Part shown: positions 1 to 9,977 of the stretch, one piece after another
How the letters are laid out: each line of letters starts with the position of its first letter
Position numbering within the stretch: the stretch's first letter is position 1
Assembly (NCBI GenBank): GCA_000969725.1
Contig: JXSR01S073252.1
Length of the DNA: 21,242 nt
DNA from: Ophiothrix spiculata
Lineage: Eukaryota > Echinodermata > Ophiuroidea > Amphilepidida > Ophiotrichidae
Reading direction: 5' to 3' (one strand)
Notes under the pieces: model-generated
Seen by the model: only the letters and a program-made list of their open reading frames with translations
What the model was told of the DNA's origin: nothing
Database searches by the model: none
Program-made: the position numbers and the translations under genes

Positions 1-1598
1 AAAAAAAAAAATACCGGCAAATATTAAGGGTCTGGTGCCATTCCATAAGGCCGTCACGCCGAATATAATATATATCCTTTAAAGTGTAAATGATTTTGGT
101 AATCTCGTTGGCAAACCTAGCATCAAAAACAGTAATAGTTTTGAAAGCCTTGAAAACAAAGCATTAAAATCCCTGAGTTACCACCGCGCTGCATACTTGA
201 TTGGATATGAGCGTATTGATTTGCGGCGGTATACGCTCGTGTTGAGACCACTTCGCATTACATACGAAATACACTTTAACATAGCAGTTTAAACAACGCA
301 TAAAACATTATCAGTTTAATAGATAACTAGCAGCATTATAGGGTTGTGTATGAGTCACGGAATACGGGATATATTCCGGGCTCGATATATCTTTATTTGT
401 GAAAACTATGAATACAGATTTTGTCTTACATATGTTTGACCAATGAGATTACAGAAATTATGTAAAAAAAGGATAAAACTGTAAATCCGAGTCCCGAGTG
501 AATTCATTTAACTTGCCGTGATGCCTATTCACAAACGTCCCTATAAAGGGAAAATAAACAATACACAAAAAAAACAGTATTTGTCCGTTTACAAAATGTC
601 TAATTCAGCTTTCTCTTTGTTGCAGATTCTCTATTTACAAGGGTCATTCAAAAAAAGAATATTGCTAATAATGTCACCTACACGTAGTAAATAAATGCAA
701 CATTTTTAAAAGGGGCTCAAGTACAGATAATTAAAAAGGCCATAAAGGAGCCATTTGTTATTGCTACACAATGAAAATTTTATAAAACATAAGAAATACG
801 GGATGATTATAAATGTTGACGCATACTAAAAATAATGGTAATTCAGAAGCACAACAATAAAAGGCACAAATAGCCCCTGCAGTAATATTATTAAACTCAC
901 AAAAAAACACATAGTTTACGAAGAAATTACCTTAATAAAACAAGATGTAAAATTACGGTATTATAAAGCTTTATTTTTCGATATATTTTCATAGTAGATC
1001 AGAACGGGAACTAATTTCATTTTTTTTTGGACTGCAAATTGTAGTGTAGTAACTTAAAAACTCAAAAATGCACTTTGAAAAGTCACGCTATAGAGGAACA
1101 CACTATGCTGATATTCGTAATGGGTAAAGGTAAAAGATATCCTTTCAAATATTGGGATTCTGAGTAATTTCTATCAGTAACAAGTTTATTTTATCAGTGA
1201 CAAATGACTTGTTGGACTGCTATGCACACTTTGATCTCATTTTTTTTCTGTAACCTACTTAAAAGTTGGGTATACAGATAGATATTCATGCATTAGCTGC
1301 AAATATAATTTCAGAGGCAATGTCATTTAGATTTTCACCGTTTTTTCCCAATATTTGTGGCCACTTGCTAATTTAATAATGACAAGACAAGTAAAATATC
1401 GGCATTTATGTTAATTATTAAGTCAAAGATTTTGTAGGAAAAAGTAGTAAATACTTATCAAAATAATCCACTTAAACAAGAAATAAGCCAGACAAAATAC
1501 AGGACGACGACAAAACATTTTATACGAGTACGCTTATTAATATTTTATACTTCACTCGACCGAAACAAAACATAGTCTGTAATATACGCTCTCAACAG
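1..1598. other. AT-rich non-coding stretch
   Basis: I see no convincing ORF, RNA gene or repeat end here. The sequence opens with a 12-base A run and is AT-rich with many short A and T runs. The one small structure is an imperfect hairpin at about 208-238, where GAGCGTAT pairs with ATACGCTC across a GC-richer loop. It reads as intergenic or intronic DNA. Confidence 0.5.
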
Positions 1599-1609
1599 AG
1601 ATAGCCTTA

Positions 1610-1625
1610 AAGCTTTGCAAAGCTT
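1610..1625. repeat. 16 bp perfect palindrome
   Basis: AAGCTTTGCAAAGCTT is its own reverse complement across all 16 bases. It lies just upstream of the first copy of repeat A, and the other copies do not clearly share it. No function can be assigned. Confidence 0.6.
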
Positions 1626-1853
1626 GACGTCACGTTGTCCCTGAAAAGAGCCATCAGACCACTTTACTTTCAAGCATGTGAACCTCTACCTGCAGGTAAT
1701 GTTGGAATTACTAGATAGATGGATGAAATGTTAAGGATACTTGAAGAGCTAAATATTGTCAGTGATAATAAACTCTCATCTCCTAAAGGGAAATATTTTT
1801 TAAATCTTAAAACAATGATTGAAGTGCTGGTTACCGCCTAATAAGTCGTCAAC
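1625..1853 (+). repeat. Dispersed repeat A, copy 1
   Basis: This stretch matches two others in the window in the same orientation. The core ACCTGCAGGTAATGTTGG followed by AATTACTAGAT (from 1688) corresponds to ACCTGCGGGTGATGTTGG plus AATTACTAGAT at 11379. The ends also match: GAAGTGCTGGTTACCGCC near 1821 against GAAGTGCTGGTTGTCGCC near 11517, each followed by a TAAGT-GTCAAC block. The third copy (about 6712-6900) is more diverged but shares the GTTGTCC-TGAAA and GATAGATGGA blocks. I see no ORF and no terminal repeats. It is probably an old interspersed repeat of unknown class. Confidence 0.6.
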
Positions 1854-1899
1854 CGTGCCTAATGAGAATTAAATTATATGACTTATAATAACCTGGTGA

Positions 1900-2230
1900 A
1901 TGAAGTTTGCTGCATTTGTGGGTGGTACAAGGTGAACGAATACAAATGAGCTATGCACTACTATGAAGATGCAAAAGCAAGTTATACTCAATCATGTGCC
2001 TAATTTGTAAGTGAGTTATAACAGGTGTTCACATGACCTGGTTTCATTTAAAGATTTTAAAATGTTTGCAAAATGTTGGATAGGGTTAAGAGAAACCATC
2101 TCTTTAATCCTCGTATTTATGGCTTAAATGCATGTGACAAGGATTTACAAGTTAATTTGTTTAAAAGGTATGCACTCGTATATACATATAAAGAAGTTTA
2201 TTGAAAGACAGTAAAACGTTGTACATGGTT
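1900..2230 (-). repeat. Dispersed repeat B, copy 1 (inverted)
   Basis: Read on the minus strand, this matches 10495-11000 and 18230-18720. Shared blocks in order are AAACAAATTAACTTGTAAATC, then a variable part, AAACATTTTAAAATCTT, then AGGTCATGTGAACACCTGTT and ATAAC. The order and spacing of blocks hold across all three copies with substitutions and small indels, so this is true repeat homology. No coding capacity is visible. A 14 bp inverted pair (AAGTTTGCTGCATT near 1904 and AATGCAGCAAACTT near 2311) brackets the copy, but it may be chance. Confidence 0.6.
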
Positions 2231-2234
2231 ATAT

Positions 2235-3150
2235 TATAGAAAATATTAAAGTCAAATGGGTTAAAACAGATATTTAAACATATGTTAACGTTCATTTTAA
2301 AATAGCCGTAATGCAGCAAACTTCCGGTTTGCGCTAAAAGTGAAAATACAAAGGTCGTGATTTGCCAAAGTTGATTTAATGACAGATTTGATTTACAATA
2401 CTTGTGCTTAAATATATACATCAGCAAAGCTTCATTTAAAGAAAATGATCGGAAATATGGAATTTATTTGTAAATTTTGAAGACAAGCAACAAAAAATAC
2501 AGGGCTTACTGATCTTTGAACAACACGTTTATTTCAGTTATACATTTTACTCCCTGACAATCTTTAATGGACCATAACTTGATTTGCGGGAAATCAAGTG
2601 AAGTTCATAGAGATGACATACAGTATTAATGACTATAACATGGTCTTTGCAAATATTTAAAAAATTAAGAATAACAAGAGGCTACATTTACGCTGGTTTG
2701 GGATGGACGGTCACATATTATTTTTGACCTCATATATATAATTCAGTAAGATAATTAAACTAAAAAGTGTTATCAAACAATTTACTAAATATAGGTTCCT
2801 GATTATGAATCAATTACGTAACAAAAGCGTTATTAATGTCAAACTAGTTAAAGTTTGTTAAATAAATGTTATACAAAGGAGATGATTTTTTTGCTTGTTA
2901 CTCTTATATAACTCTATCCATCTCACAGGGAAAATTACTCTTTTACATCTCGTTGAAATGCACTTCATCAACACGTCGATTTGGATGTGCTTTACTAAAC
3001 GTTGTTATGCTCATATATTATAATAATGCAATACTCTTATTCAATTTTCAAGCATATCTAATTGAAAAATAAAATCATCTCTGAAGTAGCGGTGTTTTGA
3101 TTTGTGTTCTCATTATAGTTTCATCATGTTCATTTAGTTGAGGTTTTATA
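2235..3150. other. AT-rich non-coding stretch
   Basis: No supported gene. Open frames of 60-90 codons here are rich in Phe, Ile, Tyr and Leu and show no domain-like pattern, as expected by chance in AT-rich DNA. No terminal repeats or hairpins of note. Confidence 0.45.
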
Positions 3151-3156
3151 TATATA

Positions 3157-3360
3157 CCGAGTGAGTCAAAAAAAACTGCAATAGTTAAATGAAAGTCGTA
3201 TTTTACGAACAAGAGATATCATGAACATGAAATGTATATATCTAAATAGATCATAGATTGACCTTTAAAATGGTGAAAGAATGGGGAAAATTGATAAAGG
3301 CATCGTAGAGATACACGTATTTGAATAGGAAGGCATAAAAACAGTTCTGTCCAACTGTCG
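3157..3360 (+). repeat. Left inverted end of element C
   Basis: About 204 bp, starting at the TA-flanked terminus. It pairs in inverted orientation with about 3985-4235. It also matches the reverse complement of 16900-17107, including the TGCAATAGTT block near the terminus, and part of 18850-19000. That makes four related ends in the window. Confidence 0.7.
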
Positions 3361-3499
3361 TGTTTATGTTTTATTTATGGAGGACACAATTATGACATTA
3401 TACTTTTCTCTTTTGTTTTTGGGTCCCTTGATAAGGGCCGTTTGAGTTTGGTGGCCCTGACATTTCAATATTTGGTTATACGCGGACAGGGACACATTT

Positions 3500-3792
3500 G
3501 GTAGGGGATTTTTTCGCGAGCTCACTTCTGGATCCCTTGTCAATGTTTGACGAACGCGGTCAAGTTTATCCTGCTTCTTGCCGTTCGCGGTCTTCATGAT
3601 CTCTCTTTATTTAGGCTATGGACTGTTCCTATTCTTTTGAATTTGCCTGAATTCTCTTATTAGAAAGTGGATACACATAGTACACGCGATTGAGGGAATG
3701 CATCCTTGAATCTCCGTTTAACTTCTGCATGAGTTTTGGTTGTAAAATAAACCTCGGCAAGAGCACGTTGCTCCTTGGTGATCTTGAGGCAT
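3500..3792 (-). pseudogene. Broken mariner-type transposase N-terminus (DUF4817-like HTH)
   Basis: Read on the minus strand from an ATG at 3792. After a frameshift, one frame gives TKEQRALAEVYFTTKTH, then EVKRRFKDAFPQSRV, then after two stops FKRIGTVHSLNKERS. A further stop and frameshift lead into LDRVRQTLTRDPEVSSRK. This order (a 'T-EQRA..V..F..T.S' helix pair, R-F...FP, G-V-N-KG-SGRPRT, then RVRQ-L..-P..S.R) is the known N-terminal DNA-binding architecture of invertebrate DUF4817-containing Tc1/mariner-like transposases. The linker still shows RPRTAR in one frame. The DDE catalytic half is missing here. At least two frameshifts and three stops show it is dead. It lies inside the inverted ends of element C, as expected for that element's own transposase. 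Confidence 0.75.
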
Positions 3793-3984
3793 TTTGAGCA
3801 ATGACTGGTTGATAAGCCCTACCTTTTAAGACAGTACCCCAAAACATGTCGTTTTGCACTTGAAAAGACCGCCTAATTTTTTTTAAATGCAAATTAATAG
3901 ATAAAGAGGAGATAACCTTCAGATCACTGGAGCAAGGTAATCGGTTTGTGTTATTATTCAAGAGGTGTTGGTAAAATTAAATCA

Positions 3985-4235
3985 AATATTGGTACTTACT
4001 CGATTGACGAGTCATGCTCATTTGGACAGAACTGTTTTCAAACCATATTATTCAAATAAGGATATCTTTGCAACGCCTTTATCAATTTACACCATTCTTT
4101 CACCGTGTGAAAGCTTAATCCATTACCTTTTTAGAAATTAATATTATTTGCTCGAAATTACTTTAGTTCTTACAATATGGTTTCTATCTAACTATATTTT
4201 TGCAAATTTTAAAGCAGAAAAAATATTAAATCGTA
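3985..4235 (-). repeat. Right inverted end of element C
   Basis: Reverse-complement match to 3157-3360. The inner part is well kept (TTGGACAGAACTGTTTT and CCTTTATCAATTTACACC-ATTCTTTCACC). The outer ~40 bp aligns only loosely (GCAAAAATATAGTTAGATAG against GCAATAGTTAAATG), so the terminus is approximate. Confidence 0.6.
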
Positions 4236-4535
4236 TTTTTACTTAAAACCAACAGCTTATTTACAATAGTGAATAAGTCTTTCATTTTCCATAGGTTTCA
4301 TCAAAATATCATGCTTCATTGCTTTGTGCGATGACGTAATACAAAATCTAGGCAAACGTGGTTTTGATCAGTACAAATAATCATGCGGGTATAATAAATA
4401 CTGCAAAGTTTAATGACCGATTTCAAATCTTTTTTCTTTGGTTTTGTTATTTCTATGATCTAGAAAAAGCATTACCTTAGATACTTCTTAATCTATTCCT
4501 ACTTGGCCTACTACAAATTATCAAGATAGTCTAAG

Positions 4536-4937
4536 TCAAAAATCGAGCAAGACACGGTAATGGCGGGCCAGAAGTTCTGGAACCACCAATCTGTTGATTA
4601 TGACAACACACTTCGGCGTGTTGAGGTTTTCGTCGACAAATACTGAGTTGGTACCCATAATACCCACCCAGACTATTAATTTCTGGTTGTCATTAGCAAT
4701 GTCAAATGTAATGTTTCTAGACGGATTTTCCTTTGGCGCGTTACATCTACAATTATTTGTACTGGTCTTTGTAACCAAAATCGTAATTTCATTGCCAAGG
4801 ACATCCTTTATATCTATCAGAGTCAATGAATAAAACTTAAATTGTATTTTACGTTTTAACTTTAGAGAAGTAAAAGATGGTTTCAGTGTAGTCAGTTTTG
4901 ACTGTTTAAGTTCAACAATTTTTACGCGCGAGGACAT
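4536..4937 (-). pseudogene. Transposase fragment from the DDE region, mariner-type
   Basis: An open frame of 133 codons without internal stops. Residues about 62-112 carry the recognisable pattern NNCRCNAPKENPSRNI, then QKLIVWVGIMGTN, then FVDENL and NRLVVPELLAR. In DUF4817-class and related mariner transposases the segment between the first and second catalytic Asp reads 'vNrhNcRyWa.eNPr...hpqKvtVWcGi.g...gPfFf..nln...Y......vPel', and this matches in order and spacing. The first catalytic Asp is not clearly recognisable upstream, and the frame ends before the expected second Asp (QQDGA-H block), so it is a fragment. Residues 1-50 do not look transposase-like. It is not flanked by the ends seen in element C, and it lies on the wrong side of that element's N-terminus, so it comes from a separate or rearranged copy. 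Confidence 0.65.
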
Positions 4938-4939
4938 TT

Positions 4940-5855
4940 TAGCGACAGAAAAAAAAAACCTTCGTAGAACTAGGGTTAAACTCCTTTGTCTTCCATTTTT
5001 CCTTGGTTTCTGAAAATTGTAAATTACGTTATTATTTGTAGATATCTTGCATTATGATACTATAAGTCGTATTCTTAACTACCCGGTTATATCACAGGAC
5101 GCAAAAGCATGCATTTCTCTGTTTTTCTGATCTTTTTGTAACAAATCTTTATAAACATTATAAGATACACATTTCGCATTGTTAGGAAAAATAAATTCAA
5201 ACATAAGCAAATGTATCCAACGATCTTTGAGAGAAAAATATTATTCAAAAGAACAAACGTCTGTACTTCAAGCACATATCTGGTGTTATGGTAACAAGTT
5301 GGCCGCAGGTTGTGCTAGAAATAAGAAAAACGTGAGCTGATTAGTATCATCGAGCAAAACTCATCACTTGCACTTGAAATAAATCAGGATATATGATTTA
5401 CATATTTTCATCAGCAATCTGTCGATAAATTCCTTTTGATGCTAGATTGCCAAAAAGTACCTTCCCATATTAGCTCAAATAGTTATACCTTGGGGAAAAT
5501 CTTAGTCGTCATATCAATCATTTTACGGGTCTTACACGGGGCCAGTGTTGGGGATTTGTATATGGCGTATATATGTTCCTTTTAATTGATCGATGAAAAT
5601 ATAATATCCATTTTTCTCATACATTGCATAAATATGAACCATTGTATGTCTGAAAAATATCGTGCAGTCGGCGTGTCCCAACAATAAAATAAATAATATA
5701 CATTTAATGAAAAAAGCTAATACATGTATCAATGAGCCAAAAAAACACATTTTACCTCTGAAACTAGAACCAAATATCCTTTAAAGGAGGGTAAAAACGA
5801 TTTTTTTTTGCAAATACGAGGATCATTCAAAAAGTTCTACCTGTTGTTCTATTAA
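4940..5855. other. AT-rich non-coding stretch
   Basis: No gene, RNA or clear repeat seen. Open frames here are short and hydrophobic or low in complexity, in keeping with AT-rich chance ORFs. Confidence 0.45.
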
Positions 5856-5857
5856 CC

Positions 5858-6290
5858 CTTGTCTACCCAGGCTATTTTTGTAACACGTCTACCCAAGGGG
5901 GGGGGGAGGTTGTTGCACCCCCTAAATGTTTGAAACGAAACCCCCCTATGTACTTGGTTTTGCTACCAATAGATAGGTATGGTCCTTTCTTGTCCAATGA
6001 TACCAAGATCACAAAAATCGGCCCAGTAGTTACGTAATTATGACGTCATAAAGCTCGTTCGGATCGGAAAATCGGGATTTTGGCAAAAGTGGCCACCATA
6101 TCAAAATTTTGCTTTAGAAGTTCTAATTGACCAATTTTCATTGGGTTTTTTGCTAATAAAGAATGAAAATGATAATTCTAACATGCCCTGCAAGTTCCAG
6201 CTTATCATAGCATGCATTATATTTTTTTAAATTATATATTTTAAAATCTAACCTAAATATGGTACAATCAATTCAATATCTTTTACATAT
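5858..6290 (+). repeat. Repeat F, related to the interior of element D
   Basis: The sequence from the CTTGTCTACCCAGGC block through a G10 tract (5899-5908 region) and on to about 6250 is homologous, inverted, to about 16360-16680. Shared blocks in order are CATGGTAGGGTTTC or the like, TTGATACCAA-ATCA, the paired sites TACGTAATTATGACGTCATA (6031-6050), GGCCACCA-TCAAAATTT, and ACATG-CCTG-AAGTT. The other copy lies inside the mariner-type element at 15838-16897, so F is probably a fragment of a relative of that element. I see no terminal inverted repeats of its own. Confidence 0.65.
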
Positions 6291-6711
6291 TTATATAGGT
6301 GACCTGAAACCAGATGTTACATGATATTAATTTCCATCACTGTACAAGCAGTATAATCCTCCAGTTTTGATCTCAATTTCAATAAAATACTTCTTATTTT
6401 GAAACGGGATTAGGACAATGGTATCTTACATTAAAAGTTGTAAGTTTGCGAGATATAACTTAAAAGATCAAAGGTTACATTAAGTGGCCATTTTCCAAGG
6501 GCGCGTTTACATCATGGTTATTCTTGGCTGGTCGAGTTAGATGATGCCCGGATCTACACCTGTTTTAAATGAACACCATTTCGTAACGCAAAATCGAATT
6601 TGAATGGGGAAAAAGAAAACAAAATATTTTTAATAGGTGGCAATGTAATTTTTACCTCTACTTCAAGGGTAGCTCTTTCATATATCAACTGAAGAATGTT
6701 GTAAATACTTT

Positions 6712-6900
6712 GCTTTACGTTGTCCTTGAAACAGACCATAGACCACTTCATTGTGCATGTTGATCATTTTTTTAAATCTGTAGATGATGCTGTAATTTCA
6801 AGATAGATGGAGGAGATGATGAGGATGGTGTGGATTGGATAATAATAGCACAAATAATGAACTCCGAATGATTTAAAGTCGCAGATGGTTTTAAAGAAAT
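6712..6900 (+). repeat. Dispersed repeat A, copy 3 (diverged)
   Basis: Aligns in the same orientation with 1625-1853. Shared blocks are ACGTTGTCC-TGAAA, AGACCACTT, ATAGATGGA-GA-ATG, and AAT-AACTC. Divergence is greater than between the other two copies, and the right boundary is uncertain. Confidence 0.45.
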
Positions 6901-6959
6901 CAATCACGGTTTTCATGTCCAACCCGATCTGTTACCTAAAAGGTTTCAGTCTTATTAAG

Positions 6960-7395
6960 TAATACGATGGGATTTTACGATATTTCTTCATTCAATGATT
7001 TTATTGATAATTAAGAAATATCTTTAGAGAAAGGGGAACAGTATACATAATTTTGTAAACTAATAAAATGAAACACTTTATTTAACAAAGCAAACTTTGC
7101 ATTAGCTTACAAAAAATACCATGATTACAATGGAATATACGTTCTCAGAAAAAATGGTTAAGTGTGAGATAAATGTTATAATTTTTGAAATATATGTATA
7201 CTAGTGAGGTAGTCAAGCTACAACATAATCTGGTTTAACACGATACAGAACTGTATTGCTCCTACTCCATTATAGAAGAGCATTGTTTCTAGTGATGGTT
7301 TAACCTAACTCATATTTCATAACTTTTGAAATATAGTTTTTTTTATATATCTTGGGATAACAGTATTTCAAAACAAAAAATATTTTAAAGGTAAA
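6960..7395. other. AT-rich non-coding stretch
   Basis: No gene or repeat structure recognised between repeat A copy 3 and the TTAA-flanked MITE. Confidence 0.4.
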
Positions 7396-7403
7396 ATAGT
7401 TAA

Positions 7404-7854
7404 CACTTAGGTGGTCAGGGGGGGGGGGTTCCATATGGACACAACATTTTGTTTTTGTGCGTTAGCGCAAAAACGCGAAGTAATTTTTCATCGCCCTTCT
7501 ATGTATTTGTCTATCTTTACCATACCCTTCACTTGGTGGAAAAAGAATTCAAATCATGCTAATAAGCATAAATTGTTTTGCCCATAAAATCGTAACCGAA
7601 CAACTTTTTACAATTTTTACTTCAGCAATGTATTTGTACTTTGACGCGATACAGCATAATTTGTTTTGGCCGCCATTTTGAAATGGTTTGTCCAATTTTT
7701 GATTTTTGTCTTTGCTTTAGTTCTTCTGAAATACTTTACCTGTGACCAAAGTCTCAAAGTAAAATTCTTTCGCGAAAGTGCTTTTTCGGTGTTGGGTCCA
7801 TATGGGCCCCCTTGACCACTAACGGGCATGTGAAGGACCTTGACCACTTAAGTG
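7404..7854. mobile_element. MITE with TTAA target duplication, 451 bp
   Basis: The ends are inverted repeats: CACTTAGGTGGTCAGGGGG at the left and, read from the right, CACTTAAGTGGTCAAGG. Both are flanked by TTAA (7400-7403 and 7855-7858). A second block is also inverted: ATATGGACACAAC (near 7434) against ATATGGACCCAACACC (right side). Further in, GCGCAAAAACGCGAAG and GCACTTTCGCGAAAG correspond. TTAA targets are typical of piggyBac and Kolobok elements, but the CAC terminus does not match their usual ends, so I leave the family open. Open frames inside do not look like protein. Confidence 0.72.
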
Positions 7855-7864
7855 TTAAAATTGT

Positions 7865-7988
7865 TTCTACTGCTCAGCAAACATTATTCAGGCTGTCCAT
7901 TTGTCTTGACATATTGTTAGGCATTTTGGGCTACGATCAAACCGAAAGAAAACCAACAAAAACACACACAAACAAACTTCCCCCAAAA

Positions 7989-8019
<31 letters not shown>

Positions 8020-8985
8020 CTCGAATTCGGTTTTTAGCTTTTAAATTTTCATCTATTAATGTGTAATCTGACAATCTGACTCAAAATCTAATTATCAGCT
8101 GCCCAGTTACAGAGCTTCAAATTTGAAATTGAGAAGATTATCCTCCTCCGTGTAATTCATATTTAATGAGATCCTATTAGTTTCGACGCAAACATGATAT
8201 CAGTCAGGTACGCCGAATGCAAAATCGAAATGTGTCTGACAGACACGCGAATGTATGTTAATAAGAATCGGATTTATATTTTTTCCGATCAACAAGAAAA
8301 TAATTACGCAAAAGACCAATCCCCTATAATGGCCCCTTGTAAGAAATAAACTCCTCGGGCTCAACACCATATTGCTTGACAGTAATTTGACAACCAAGAT
8401 GTACCTTAGGCAAAATATTTGAATAATATGGTAAGGTGCTTTTTGTCAATTTATCATCATGCAATAAAATTAATAGATCAAAAATGTAAATGTAATTTAT
8501 ATATATTGTTAACCATTTCAAGCAAAGAGCAACGCTCGATGATACTAATCAGCTCACTGTATTCTAATACAATTCCCACGGCTTACATGAAAAACCAAAA
8601 ATCAAAAAAAGACTTCAAACTACATGATGATAGATGGAGTAATACGTGCCTGGGAAATTATTCTTTATACACCAAATAATGCTATTAATATTGTGTTTCC
8701 TTTACACCAGAGCAGCGCTTAACCTTTTTCTCTCAAAGTCATAAAATTCTATCGTCGGATACATACACATAGATACATATTGCAGTTATCGCCCACTGCA
8801 CGCTACACCGAGACCTTAACATTGCTAAACCAAGTCGGAGATCTTTAACCAGGTTTAATTGACAAACAACGCAAGTGTATCTACTCGCCACGGTCATTCT
8901 GACCAATCAACGCCTATTTACGGGCCGCTGTCCCAGTATAACCTGGTTAACAAGGCATTTGGGGTGTGTCTTACGTGTTTTTTTA
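7865..8985. other. Non-coding stretch with a possible short coding relic
   Basis: Mostly AT-rich with no clear gene. At 8324-8430 on the minus strand there is a short protein-like run, LGCQITVKQYGVEPEEFISY, ending in a stop shortly after. I cannot assign it to a family. The part at about 8700-8960 is less AT-rich and holds two CCAAT-type motifs (near 8904 and 9120), but I cannot support a promoter call. Confidence 0.35.
7990..8019 (+). repeat. (CAA)n microsatellite
   Basis: About ten uninterrupted CAA/ACA triplets follow an A-rich run. It is a plain simple-sequence repeat. A frame through it gives a polyglutamine run, but nothing around it supports real translation. Confidence 0.9.
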
Positions 8986-8987
8986 AT

Positions 8988-9007
8988 GGACTCGATCAGG
9001 TTCTTTG
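8988..9007 (+). repeat. 20 bp motif shared with 9830-9920 region
   Basis: GGACTCGATCAGGTTCTTTG matches CGACTTGATCAGGTTCTTTG at 9830-9849. Two inverted relatives lie at 9866-9887 and 9903-9920. Confidence 0.55.
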
Positions 9008-9009
9008 AA

Positions 9010-9825
9010 TTATCGTATGCAAATGAGTATTGTGTCATGAGAACGAGCATTTCATGACATTGATTGTATCTTGACATGTGTGTACGAAGTTGATAGCTTA
9101 AAGGATGCGAGCGTGGTGGGCCAATGAAAGTGGGTATGTCGAAACTCCGAAAATCAGAAACAAAATGGTAAATGTACGAAAAAAATCGGCTGGTTAGTTT
9201 TGATACAGCGATCTTGGTAAGTCAGCATCCTTTACCCGAAACACGGGAAGATATATCGGGGTCATGCATCAATTACGAGCGTTGTGTGTGCATTGTATAG
9301 GAAATGTTGCCGATAACTTCAATATGATTAGCTTTTGTTATAATTAGCAATTGCACAATTCTATCTAAAATGTTAAAACATTAGTAAGCAAAACAAACAA
9401 ACAGAAATGCATCACAAACAAAATGAACGATTAATCGCAATACTTTGCACGATAGGCTACGAACAGCGTAGTGACAATTATTTACCATTTTATGCCATGT
9501 TTACGCCGATTGTTATGTTTACGAAAGGATGTATTCAGTAACAAATAACTCCTTACAATTCATAAAGAAGAATATCAAGATCAAATAATAGTTGCTAATT
9601 TGAAAATTACAGGAATTTACGACAATAGCTTATTTGAAAACATAAATTCTTGGAATTTTAACGATGGAAAGTTTATTTTCAACTACAGATTAGTAAGTTT
9701 TTTATTTAAAATTGAATATTATTTATAATTAAGGTGCCCAGAACAACAGTTACTCTAAAATATGCCAATATAATTTAATGCCAAAGGCTGCAATGATTCC
9801 GGCTGGTTTTGCTGCCGTACATAAT
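9010..9825. other. Non-coding stretch
   Basis: No supported gene or repeat. Base composition is mixed at the left and AT-rich to the right. It sits between two copies of the TGATCAGGTTCTTTG motif, so it could be the inside of a degraded element, but I see no protein relic. Confidence 0.35.
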
Positions 9826-9829
9826 TACG

Positions 9830-9887
9830 CGACTTGATCAGGTTCTTTGTAACTGATCGGAGTATCAAAGAACTTAAACAAGTCTCG
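9830..9887. repeat. Imperfect hairpin
   Basis: CGACTTGATCAGGTTCTTTG (9830-9849) pairs with CAAAGAACTTAAACAAGTCTCG (9866-9887) with a few mismatches and a two-base bulge. The loop is about 16 bases. A further inverted copy, AAGAACTTAATCAAGTCC, follows at 9904-9921. Confidence 0.6.
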
Positions 9888-9977
9888 TAATATGTCAGCT
9901 AGAAAGAACTTAATCAAGTCCCATGGACTGACCGAACAGTTTATTCTAAGTGTTACACTCCCTGACATGAAATATTA

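Larger units (their letters stand above)
3157..4235 (-). mobile_element. Decayed Tc1/mariner-type element C, internally deleted
   Basis: The left end (3157-3360) and right end (about 3985-4235) are inverted copies of each other. Shared blocks include a GTGAAAGAATGG and AATTGATAAAGGC run, then GATAT...TATTTGAAT, then ACAGTTCTGTCCAA. The left terminus CCGAGTGAGTCAA follows a TA at 3155-3156, the target dinucleotide of this superfamily. A sister end at 16900-17107 has CCAAATGAGTCAAT next to TA. The right terminus of this copy is too decayed to place exactly. Between the ends lies a broken minus-strand transposase N-terminus. At about 1.08 kb and lacking the DDE region, the element cannot be autonomous. 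Confidence 0.72.

Noticed and set aside
2161..2427. 88-codon minus-strand open frame
   Set aside because: Rich in Phe, Ile, Asn, Tyr and Leu, no domain pattern, and it overlaps the start of repeat B; fits chance in AT-rich DNA.
4594..4833. 79-codon plus-strand open frame
   Set aside because: Antisense shadow of the minus-strand transposase fragment at 4536-4937.
7812..8066. 84-codon plus-strand frame with a polyglutamine tract
   Set aside because: The polyQ comes from the (CAA)n microsatellite and the frame starts inside the right end of a MITE.
8890..9130. Possible promoter with CCAAT motifs
   Set aside because: Two short CCAAT matches without a TATA or initiator arrangement or any adjacent gene are not enough.
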